Below the pieces are notes generated by a model. That model was not told the origin of the DNA, searched no databases, and saw nothing but the letters and a program-made list of their open reading frames with translations. A stretch of DNA of 36,757 bases from Planctomycetota bacterium. Its GTDB lineage: Bacteria > Planctomycetota > UBA1135 > UBA2386. The DNA is taken from NCBI GenBank assembly GCA_016793265.1, contig JAEUHT010000090.1, positions 1 to 36,757 of the forward strand, read 5' to 3'. Within the stretch, counting starts at the first letter, position 1; every line of letters begins with the position of its first letter. Positions 16,881 through 24,368 of the stretch are shown in pieces. Both the position numbers and the translations under genes were made by a program.

Positions 16881-16979
16881 TGGCGGGAGTGCATGGGAAT
16901 CGAACCCACCGGGCCCCACTCGAGGCGGAACCCCACAGGTTTTGAAGACCAGGCCGAACACCAGCTCGGATGCACTCCC
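16881..16979 (-). tRNA. selC: Selenocysteine tRNA, anticodon TCA
   Basis: The minus strand has an 8-bp acceptor stem (16972-16979 with 16885-16892), one base longer than in ordinary tRNAs. It has a D-arm with a 5-6 bp stem, an anticodon loop CTTCAAA giving TCA (reads UGA), a long variable arm of about 20 bases and a T-arm containing GGGTTCGATTCCC. The discriminator base is G and CCA is encoded (16881-16883). Acceptor plus T stems give 13 bp, the form recognised by bacterial SelA and SelB. One anticodon-stem pair appears to be T-T. Together these mark tRNA-Sec. No selA, selB or selD is in the window. Confidence 0.95.
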
Positions 16980-17115
16980 GGGGGAGGTTGCGCAGTCTTC
17001 CGGGCCGGTGCCAACGGCGCAAGCGCCTCGCCGCACCATTCTTCACACCACCGCCGCCACCACCCCCGGGACGGGGTGGCGCCCTCCGCGGGCCGTCGCT
17101 AACGTGCTCGCCCCT

Positions 17116-17664
17116 ATGCAAGTCTCTGCCCTCGAACTCCGTCCCGGCACCATCGTTCGCTACGAGGGCCGCATGTGCACCGTCGTCTGGTGGAACATCC
17201 TGCGCAACGACCGCCGCGCGTTCGTGCAGCTCCGCATCAAGGACCTCGAGAACGGCCGCATGCAGGAGCTCAAGGAGCACACCGACTCGAAGTGGGAAGT
17301 GCTCGACAAGGAGGAGAAGGACCTGACCCACTCCTACCGCGACGGCCTCGTGGAGGTGTTCTTCACCGAGACCGGCGAAGAAGTGCAGTGCCCGGTCGCC
17401 GCGGCCGAGGACGCGCTGCAGTGGCCGGCAGAGACCTACAAGGGCTTCTTCGTCAACGAGCACCTCGTCGCCGTCTTCCCGCCCAAGCACTCGATCCTGA
17501 CCATCACCGAGACCTCGCCGCCGATCCGCGGCGCCGGCAGCGGCAACAAGGAGGCCGTGCTCGAGAACGGCATGAAGGTGAAGGTCAACCTGCTCTGCGA
17601 CGTCGGCGACAAGGTCCGCATCGAGACCGAGACGATGGAGTTCAAGGAACGCATCGCCAAGTGA
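17116..17664 (+). CDS. efp: Elongation factor P-like protein
   Basis: EF-P relieves ribosomes stalled at polyproline. The product has 182 residues, the normal family length, with the three beta-barrel domains in order. The KOW-like domain I (1-65) begins SALELRPGTIVRYEG, domain II (66-127) follows, and the C-terminal OB domain contains SPPIRGAGSGNKEAVLENG and GDKVRIETETMEFKERI. The tip loop of domain I, which normally carries the modified Lys (or Arg) near residue 32-34, reads NILRNDRRAF (27-36). The usual PGKG is absent, leaving Arg33 or Arg34 as the only candidates. The open frame extends far upstream through the tRNA gene; the ATG at 17116 is the family start. Confidence 0.9.
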   Translation: MQVSALELRPGTIVRYEGRMCTVVWWNILRNDRRAFVQLRIKDLENGRMQELKEHTDSKWEVLDKEEKDLTHSYRDGLVEVFFTETGEEVQCPVAAAEDALQWPAETYKGFFVNEHLVAVFPPKHSILTITETSPPIRGAGSGNKEAVLENGMKVKVNLLCDVGDKVRIETETMEFKERIAK

Positions 17665-17763
17665 TGCGGCGGAGCGCGGTGGGTCGTTGCGCCCGCGGGT
17701 GGCGCGCCCCCTGACGGATCCGGTGGCGGGCACTACAGTCCGCAACCCCACCCCCGGACCACC

Positions 17764-18675
17764 ATGCCCAGCTCCACGCCCTCACTGCCCCGTCCAAAGC
17801 TCCTGCTGCGCGCCGCCGGCGCCGTGCTCGCCTTGCTCGCCGCGACCCCGGCCCAGGCGATCATCGCCCAGAACAGCGGGCTCGCGAACCCAGCCTACGT
17901 CGTCACCTTCGGCGCCAATGTATTGCCGAACTTCACGCCGATCTCGACCGAGTTCCCGCCGCTGACGATCACCCACGCCAACTACTACACGACCGGCAGC
18001 TACAACAACCTCGTCGGCGGCTTCCTCACCAACGACTTCAGCGGCGCCCCGAATACGCTGCGGCTGCAGTTCGCCCTGCCGGTGACCGACGTCAGCTTCG
18101 TCTACCAGCAGATCAGCACGAGCGCCCCGTCGACGATCCGCGCCATGTTCGCCGGCGTGCAGGTCGACAGCTTCTCGGGCACGTGGAACCAGACCCAGCC
18201 CAACAACTACTTCGGCTTCACCAATACGCTGCTCGACGAGGTGCAGATCGACTTCGTCGGCGACTTCAACGTCGACACGGTCGCCTTCAACGGCCCGGCC
18301 GCGACCACCGCGCAGTGTGTGTTCGCCAACGGCTCCGGCATCAACCCGGCCGACTTCACGTGCGCGACCCTGCCCTCGCTCGGCGCGACCTGGCAGGGCG
18401 TGATGACGATGAACGCCACCACGCTGGCGACGCTGCTCGCCTACTCGGACGCCGGCCTCGGCGCGCCGGTGCCGATCTTCGGCGGCGAGCTGCTGCTCAA
18501 CCTGTCGACGCCGCTGCTGCTGTTCTCCGGCGCCGGCACCTACTCGCTGCCGATCCCGTCGGCGCCGAGCTGGATCGGCACCACGCTGACCTTCCAGGGT
18601 GTGCGGGTCGAACTGGTCGCCGGCAGCCTCGCCATCGTGCCGCTGAACGCGAACACGCTCGTCGTCGGCTTGTGA
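17764..18675 (+). CDS. Secreted beta-rich protein of unknown function
   Basis: The product has 303 residues. Residues 1-33 are a long signal peptide with a basic start (LPRPKLLLR) and cleavage near AQA. Residues 35-180 form a beta-rich domain with FTPISTEFPPLTI and LRLQFALPVTDVSFVYQ, resembling carbohydrate-binding or lectin-like folds in general shape only. Residues 185-303 form a second module starting CVFANGSGINPADFTC and ending PLNANTLVVGL. I recognise this kind of C-terminal module in many exported proteins of planctomycetes, but it has no known function. The gene is convergent with the protease gene, seven bases apart. Confidence 0.75.
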   Translation: MPSSTPSLPRPKLLLRAAGAVLALLAATPAQAIIAQNSGLANPAYVVTFGANVLPNFTPISTEFPPLTITHANYYTTGSYNNLVGGFLTNDFSGAPNTLRLQFALPVTDVSFVYQQISTSAPSTIRAMFAGVQVDSFSGTWNQTQPNNYFGFTNTLLDEVQIDFVGDFNVDTVAFNGPAATTAQCVFANGSGINPADFTCATLPSLGATWQGVMTMNATTLATLLAYSDAGLGAPVPIFGGELLLNLSTPLLLFSGAGTYSLPIPSAPSWIGTTLTFQGVRVELVAGSLAIVPLNANTLVVGL

Positions 18676-18682
18676 GCGCCGA

Positions 18683-20008
18683 TCAGCCCTGCTTGGCGGG
18701 CGCCTCTCTCGGCGCCGCCTTCGGCTCCGGCAGCGGCTGGTCCGTCTCCATCGACACGCTGCCGAAGACCTGCACGAAGTCGCGCACCGGCAGGCAGAAC
18801 ACGCCCGCCTTCGTCGGGTAGCCGGCGCTGCGGCCGGGCTCGCCCTTGGGCCGGAACGTGTTGCCGTGCGGGTTCCACAGCGTCAGCTCGTCCTTCGCGG
18901 CGTCGAACGCGAGCACGGCGTAGGCGTGCTTGCCACTGATGCCCGGCGGCTGCGGCTCGGTGCCGGTGCTGCAGGTGACCAGGCGGCGCTGCGTGAGCGC
19001 TTCGCCGACGTCGCTGCGCACCTTGGCAGCGAGCGCATCGACCGGGCCGGCGGCGACCGGAGGCTTCGGCACCGACTTGCCGTCGGCGTCCTTCACGGTG
19101 CCACGCGGCCGCTTCTTGAGGGTGATGCGCGCGGTCTGGTGGCCCGTCAACATGCGGATGATGGCTGCCGACGAGCCGCCCTTGGCGATCGCGTCGGTGG
19201 CCGTCGCCATCGTGTAGCGCTCCGGGTTGGCCTCGCGGCGCAGCGAACCGAGCGCCTTCTCGAGCACCGGCAGCCACAGCCCTTCGTCGCCGGTGGTGCC
19301 CGACAGCGCGACCTCGGCGTCGGTGAGCGGCGTCACCACGATCGACTTGCCGTCGGCGAAGCGCACCTCGTAGCCACCGCCTTCACGCTCCTGCACGAGC
19401 TGCTTCACGGCGGCGCTGTCGCGGTGCACGAAGGCGCCGACCGCAGCGACGAAGTAGCAGTTGCCGAGCGGGCCCTGGCGGCAGCGGTCGAGGTCCGGCG
19501 TGTCGTCGCCGAACAACACACGGTTGGTGGTGACGATCTTGCGCAGCGCGCTGCTGTGGCTGGCCTGGAAGTTCGGCGCCTTCAGCGTGGTCGCCGGCGT
19601 CTCGCCGGAGTCGCGGCGGTCCTGCGCGGCGGCCGGATCGGGTTCGGGCCCCTTCGCATCCGCGGGCGGCCTCGTGTCCTTGCTGTCCTTCGCCGCCTTG
19701 GTGTCCGGCGTCGCCGGCTTGCCCTTCGGCGGCTGCGCCAGGTTGGCGCGCGTCAGCTCCGGCACCGCGTACTTGCCGCTGCGCACGATGCGCTTCAGTG
19801 CCGCCGCCGCCGCGGCCGGCTCGCCGGTCAGCGTCGCGTCGACACACAGGCCGTCGATCTCGACCGCGCTCAGCGTGCCGTCCCCATCCTTGTCCCAGGC
19901 GGCGAAGTGCTGGTCGAGCAGTTGGGCGAACGTCGCCGGAGCCGGCGGTTTGGCGGCAGGAGCGGGGTCTTGCCACAGCAGCGTGGCGACGAGCAGCACG
20001 TGCAACAT
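18683..20008 (-). CDS. Exported calpain-like cysteine protease with an EF-hand
   Basis: The product has 441 residues from the ATG at 20008; a TTG three codons upstream (20017) is the alternative. Residues 1-12 are a short hydrophobic signal. An EF-hand calcium loop DKDGDGTLSAVE lies at 39-50. A Pro/Lys/Asp-rich linker follows (about 90-140). The C2-type peptidase domain spans about 150-420 with the catalytic Cys184 in QGPLGNCYF, His361 in GKHAYAVLAFD and Asn379 in LWNPHGN. The triad is complete. Calpains are calcium-dependent proteases best known in eukaryotes, with scattered bacterial forms. The C-terminus is Pro/Ala/Glu-rich. The substrate is unknown. Confidence 0.88.
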   Translation of the reverse strand: MLHVLLVATLLWQDPAPAAKPPAPATFAQLLDQHFAAWDKDGDGTLSAVEIDGLCVDATLTGEPAAAAAALKRIVRSGKYAVPELTRANLAQPPKGKPATPDTKAAKDSKDTRPPADAKGPEPDPAAAQDRRDSGETPATTLKAPNFQASHSSALRKIVTTNRVLFGDDTPDLDRCRQGPLGNCYFVAAVGAFVHRDSAAVKQLVQEREGGGYEVRFADGKSIVVTPLTDAEVALSGTTGDEGLWLPVLEKALGSLRREANPERYTMATATDAIAKGGSSAAIIRMLTGHQTARITLKKRPRGTVKDADGKSVPKPPVAAGPVDALAAKVRSDVGEALTQRRLVTCSTGTEPQPPGISGKHAYAVLAFDAAKDELTLWNPHGNTFRPKGEPGRSAGYPTKAGVFCLPVRDFVQVFGSVSMETDQPLPEPKAAPREAPAKQG

Positions 20009-20155
20009 GGGCGGCAAGCGTAGGCAGGCGGCGGCGGGGCAGAGGGAAGAGCGCGCAGGATGACGCAGGCATTACAACTCGGCGACGGCGGCCGGGCGGC
20101 GACCGGCGGGCCCGCGGCTGTGCACGAGCCCGTGCCGGCGCACTAAACTGGCGGC

Positions 20156-21352
20156 TTGCCCCGCCAACCCCTGCAACCGGCCCTCACCCTGTTCGCCGCC
20201 GCCTTGTCGGCCAGCCTGGCGGCGCAATCCGCGCTGCTGCAGGTCGGGCCGACGCGGCCGTTCGCCACCATCCAGGCCGCCGTGGCCGCCGCCAACGCCG
20301 GCGACGCGATCGAAGTCGACCCCGGCACCTACCCGGCGTTCACGATCGGCAAGCGGCTCGCGGTGTTCGCCAACCGCGGCGGCGGTGGCACGCCGACGTT
20401 CACGGTGACCGGGGCGCCGGCGATCACGATCACCGGCCTCGCCAGCGGGGACTGCGTGACGATCGCCGACGCGCTGGTGACCAGCTCGGCGGCGGCGCCG
20501 AGCATCCTGATCGACAACCAGGACCAGGGCCACGTGCGGCTGCTCGACGTGCGGGTGCTGGCGCAGACGCTCGGGGTGGTGCCGTTCGCCGGCCTCATCG
20601 AGGCGCGGCACACCACCACCGTGTGGCTCGACGGCGTGCGCGCGGGCGACCATCGTTTCCGCGCCAACGGCCTCGGTGGCAACACCGGCCTCGCCGGGCT
20701 GTTCGTCGACGCCTGCGCGCTGCACCTCACGCGCTGCGTGCTCGAGGGCATGCGCTCGGACGACCCGGCGCTCGACAGCGGCGAAGGGCTCGGCATCGTC
20801 GGCGGCGGCACCGCCTGGCTCGTCGACTGCAGCCTGCTCGGCGGCCTGCCGCCGCTCAACGCGCTGCCCGGCGTACACGGCGGCCACGCCATCCACGACC
20901 GCGGCGGCCAGAGCGGGCCGATCCGCGCCTGCGACAACACGCTCGGCACGACGGACCCGGCGGCGGCGGTGTTCGCGGTCGGCGGCGCGCCCGCGTTCCT
21001 CGCCGCCTGCCTGCCCGACAGCATCGTACGCACCAGGTTGCCCGCGGGATCCGGCGTGCTCGCCGTCGGCACCACCACCAACCTGACCGTGCAGGCGAAC
21101 GTGCCCGGCCGCGCCTTCGTCACCCTGCTCGCCGGCGACTTCGGCACCACCACCGCGCCGTTCCTGACCGGCGACCTGCTGATCGCCGGCAGCTTCGGCA
21201 TCCTGGCCGGCGGCGTGCTGACGGGCCCGACCAGCATCACGCTGCCGCTGCCGCCCGCGCCGACGCTGACCGGCCTGCACGGCACCGCGCAGACCGTGCT
21301 CGTCGAGGCGACGTTCATCACCTCGACCGCCGCCGGATTCGTGGTGCGCTGA
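20156..21352 (+). CDS. Secreted protein with a right-handed beta-helix
   Basis: The product has 398 residues. A stop codon in frame at 20144-20146 makes the TTG at 20156 the first possible start; no ATG is near. Residues 1-23 are a signal peptide ending LAAQS. The mature protein begins VGPTRPFATIQAAVAAANAGDAIEVDPGTYP, the usual opening of pectin-lyase-fold (parallel beta-helix) proteins. It continues with short repeated turns (ITITGLASGDCVTIADALV, HVRLLDVRVL, LHLTRCVLEGM, AWLVDCSLLGG). Residues 320-398 form a separate C-terminal beta module. No catalytic residues of polysaccharide lyases can be identified, so a structural or binding role is as likely as enzyme activity. Confidence 0.8.
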   Translation: MPRQPLQPALTLFAAALSASLAAQSALLQVGPTRPFATIQAAVAAANAGDAIEVDPGTYPAFTIGKRLAVFANRGGGGTPTFTVTGAPAITITGLASGDCVTIADALVTSSAAAPSILIDNQDQGHVRLLDVRVLAQTLGVVPFAGLIEARHTTTVWLDGVRAGDHRFRANGLGGNTGLAGLFVDACALHLTRCVLEGMRSDDPALDSGEGLGIVGGGTAWLVDCSLLGGLPPLNALPGVHGGHAIHDRGGQSGPIRACDNTLGTTDPAAAVFAVGGAPAFLAACLPDSIVRTRLPAGSGVLAVGTTTNLTVQANVPGRAFVTLLAGDFGTTTAPFLTGDLLIAGSFGILAGGVLTGPTSITLPLPPAPTLTGLHGTAQTVLVEATFITSTAAGFVVR

Positions 21353-21397
21353 CGCCAGCCCGTTCCCTCGCGCCCGCGCCTGCGGCAGGATGCCACG

Positions 21398-23083
21398 ATG
21401 CCCTCGCTCGCCGTCCTGCTGCTGCTCTGCCTCGGCGCGTTCCTGGTCGCGCACCTGGTCTACGGCCGGCTGCTGTCGCGCTGGCTCGGCCTCGATCGTG
21501 GTGCGGCGACGCCGGCGCACACCTGCCGCGACGGCGAGGACTTCGAACCGACGAAGCGCTTCTACCTGCTGTCGCAGCACTTCTCGGCGATCTCGGCCGC
21601 CGGGCCGATCGCCGGGCCGATCATCGCCGCGACGATGTTCGGCTGGGCGCCGGCGTTCTGGTGGATCGTGCTCGGCTGCATCTTCATCGGCGCCATGCAC
21701 GACTTCGCGGCGCTGATCGGATCGGTGCGGCACGGGGCCACGTCCGTGGCGTCGATCCTGCGCCAGTACCTCAACGACCGCAGCTACGCCGCCTTCATCC
21801 TGTTCATCTGGCTGGCGCTGATCCTCGTCGTCATCGCCTTCACCGACCTCACCGCCAGCGCCTTCGTGACGCCGCTCGACGTCGCCGTGCCGGGAACGGA
21901 CGGCCAGCGCGTGCAGATCGCCGGCGCCGGGGTGGCGTCGAGTTCGATGCTCTACCTCGGCCTGTCGCTGCTGATGGGCGTCGTGATGCGCTTCGTGAAG
22001 CCGCCCTTGTGGCTGGCCACGGCCGTGTTCGTGCCCGCCGTCGGCGCCGCCATCTGGATCGGTCCCGCGTTGCCGATCGACCTCGCCGCCAGCGGCCCGA
22101 TCCCGTCGTTGTGGTGGGCGCTCGGCATCCTGGCCTACTGCGGCCTCGCCTCGATGCTGCCGGTGTGGCTCTTGCTGCAGCCGCGCGGCTACCTCGGCGG
22201 CTTCTTCCTCTACGCCACGCTCGGCGGCGGCCTGCTCGGCCTGTTCGTCGCCAATCCCACCATCGAGTGGCCCGCGTTCACCGCCGGCCCGGCGCAGCAG
22301 CCGCTGGTGCCGTTCCTGTTCATCACCATCGCCTGCGGCGCCTGCAGCGGCTTCCACGGCCTGGTCTGTTCGGGGACGACCTCGAAGCAGCTCGATCGGG
22401 AGTGCGACGCGCACCTCGTCGGCTACGGCGGCATGCTGCTCGAAGGGGTGGTCGCGCTGCTGGCGCTGGCCTGCGTCATGCTGCTGCCGAACGGCGGCGA
22501 GCTCGCGCGCGCCGGCAGTGACAAGATCTTCGGCGTCGGCATCGGCTCGTTCCTGCACCAGCTCGGCGTGCCACTGCAGTTCGCGGTGACGTTCGGCATG
22601 CTCGCCTTCGCCACCTTCGTCTACGACACGCTCGACGTCTGCACGCGGCTGTCGCGCTACCTGTTCACCGAGTTCACCGGCTGGCGCACGCGCACGGCCG
22701 GTGCCGTCGGCACGGTGGTGTCGCTGGCGGTGCCGGCGTGGTTCGTGACGCAGACCGTGACCGACGGCACCGGCGCCGTGGTGCCGGCCTACAAGGTGGT
22801 GTGGCCGCTGTTCGGCTCGATCAACCAGCTGCTCGCCGGGCTGACCCTGGTCGGCCTGTCGCTGTGGCTGGCGAGGTCGCAGCGCGGCGCGCTGCTGCGG
22901 CTCGCGGTCGGCCTGCCGATGCTGTTCATGATGGGCATGACGATGACGGCGCTGAGCCTGCAGATCGTGCACGCGGCGAACGGCACGTTGCGGACGCTGG
23001 CCATCGTGCTGCTCGGGCTGTCGCTGTGGATCACCTTCGAGGCGGCGTGGTCGTTGTGGAAGCACCGGCCGCAACGGGCGTAG
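21398..23083 (+). CDS. cstA: CstA-family transporter (carbon starvation protein A)
   Basis: CstA proteins import peptides or pyruvate during carbon limitation. The product has 561 residues and about 15 membrane spans. It carries the family marks: DGEDFEPTKRFYLLSQHFSAISAAGPIAGP (48-77), FIGAMHDFAAL, and ACGACSGFHGLVCSGTTSKQLDRECDAHLVGYGGMLLE with the SGTT core. It ends with VVWPLFGSINQLLAGLTL. It is about 140 residues shorter than the E. coli protein and belongs with the shorter class seen in many anaerobes and planctomycetes. It starts 45 bases after the beta-helix gene. Which substrate it carries cannot be told. Confidence 0.93.
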   Translation: MPSLAVLLLLCLGAFLVAHLVYGRLLSRWLGLDRGAATPAHTCRDGEDFEPTKRFYLLSQHFSAISAAGPIAGPIIAATMFGWAPAFWWIVLGCIFIGAMHDFAALIGSVRHGATSVASILRQYLNDRSYAAFILFIWLALILVVIAFTDLTASAFVTPLDVAVPGTDGQRVQIAGAGVASSSMLYLGLSLLMGVVMRFVKPPLWLATAVFVPAVGAAIWIGPALPIDLAASGPIPSLWWALGILAYCGLASMLPVWLLLQPRGYLGGFFLYATLGGGLLGLFVANPTIEWPAFTAGPAQQPLVPFLFITIACGACSGFHGLVCSGTTSKQLDRECDAHLVGYGGMLLEGVVALLALACVMLLPNGGELARAGSDKIFGVGIGSFLHQLGVPLQFAVTFGMLAFATFVYDTLDVCTRLSRYLFTEFTGWRTRTAGAVGTVVSLAVPAWFVTQTVTDGTGAVVPAYKVVWPLFGSINQLLAGLTLVGLSLWLARSQRGALLRLAVGLPMLFMMGMTMTALSLQIVHAANGTLRTLAIVLLGLSLWITFEAAWSLWKHRPQRA

Positions 23084-23142
23084 CCGCATCACCATTCGGG
23101 GCTTGGCCGCCCGGAGGCGAACGGCGACACTGCCGCGCCCTC

Positions 23143-24321
23143 ATGGCCCGCCTCCGCTTCCTCTTGGTGCTGCTGCTGGGCGCCCTCGCCGTGGCGCAGA
23201 CCCAAGGCAAGGCGCCGCGCGCCGCCCGCTTCCCGAACGGCCTGCCGACGGCGCCGTCGTTCTTCCCGATCGGCGTCTGGCTGCAGTCCCCGCACAACGC
23301 GGCCCGCTACCGCGACCTCGGCATCAACCTCTACGTCGGCCTCTACCGAGGGCCGACGACGGCGCAGCTCGAAGCGCTCGAAGCCGCCGGCATGAAGGTC
23401 ATCTGCCAGCAGAACGAGGTCGGCCTGGCGTGGCGCGGCAAGGCGATCGTCGGCTGGATGCACGGCGACGAGCCCGACAACGCGCAGGGCCGGCGCTTCG
23501 ACGGCTACGCGCCACCGATCGAACCGTGGCGCGTCGTCGCCGAGTACGAACGTATGCACCGCGCCGACCCGACGCGGCCGGTGCTGCTGAACCTCGGCCA
23601 GGGGGCGGCGTGGGACGGCTGGTGGGGCCGCGGCGAACGTTGCAACCACCCCGAGGACTACCCCGAGTACCTGAAGGGCTGCGACCTCGCGTCGTTCGAC
23701 ATCTACCCGGTCACGCACACACACGCCGACGTGCGCGGCAAGCTCGAGTTCGTCGGTCGCGGCGTGTTGCGCCTGCAACGCTGGAGCCGCGGCGAGAAGC
23801 CGGTGTGGGCGGTGATCGAGACCGGCCACGTCGACAACCCGGACGCCCGGCCGACGCCGACGCAGGTGCGCGCCGAGGTCTGGCAGGCGATCGCCTGCGG
23901 GGCGAGCGGCATCGTCTATTTCTGCCACGAGTTCCAGCCGCAGTTCGTCGAGGATGGCCTGCTGCAGCACGACGACGTGCGGCAGGAGGTGGCGGCGATC
24001 GACGCCGAGCTGCTGGCGGCGGCCCCGGTGCTGCAGGCGCCGCGCGCCGACAAGCTGGTGCAGGTGAAGGTGCAGGACGCGGGCAAGGGCAAGGCCGAAC
24101 CGGAGCTCGCCGTGCGCGTACACGAGTTCGAGGGCAGCCTGCACCTGTTCGTCGCCTCACTGCGCGGCGAGCCGCTGCAGGCGACGTTCGTGGTGCCGGA
24201 GCGCTACACCAAGCTGACGGTGTCGTCGCGCGAAGCCGGCCCCGCGCCGAAGCTCGGCGCCGGCCGCTTCGAGGTCGCGCTCGAAGCCTACGGCGTGCGC
24301 CACTTCCGCCTCGCCAGGTGA
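23143..24321 (+). CDS. Secreted TIM-barrel glycoside hydrolase-like protein
   Basis: The product has 392 residues from the ATG at 23143; the frame is open further upstream but overlaps the transporter gene out of frame. Residues 1-19 are a signal peptide. Residues 35-330 read as a clan GH-A type barrel: FFPIGVWLQSPHNAARYRDLGINLYVGLY, GWMHGDEPDN with Glu110 at the strand-4 acid/base position, CDLASFDIYPVT, and VWAVIETG with Glu226 at the strand-7 nucleophile position. A C-terminal beta domain follows. The exact family is not recognised. The gene lies 47 bases before the fucosidase gene on the same strand, so both may degrade the same glycan. Confidence 0.7.
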   Translation: MARLRFLLVLLLGALAVAQTQGKAPRAARFPNGLPTAPSFFPIGVWLQSPHNAARYRDLGINLYVGLYRGPTTAQLEALEAAGMKVICQQNEVGLAWRGKAIVGWMHGDEPDNAQGRRFDGYAPPIEPWRVVAEYERMHRADPTRPVLLNLGQGAAWDGWWGRGERCNHPEDYPEYLKGCDLASFDIYPVTHTHADVRGKLEFVGRGVLRLQRWSRGEKPVWAVIETGHVDNPDARPTPTQVRAEVWQAIACGASGIVYFCHEFQPQFVEDGLLQHDDVRQEVAAIDAELLAAAPVLQAPRADKLVQVKVQDAGKGKAEPELAVRVHEFEGSLHLFVASLRGEPLQATFVVPERYTKLTVSSREAGPAPKLGAGRFEVALEAYGVRHFRLAR

Positions 24322-24368
24322 CCGCCGCCGGGGCACAGTGTGGGCGCCTCGCCCCACGCGTCCCGGCC

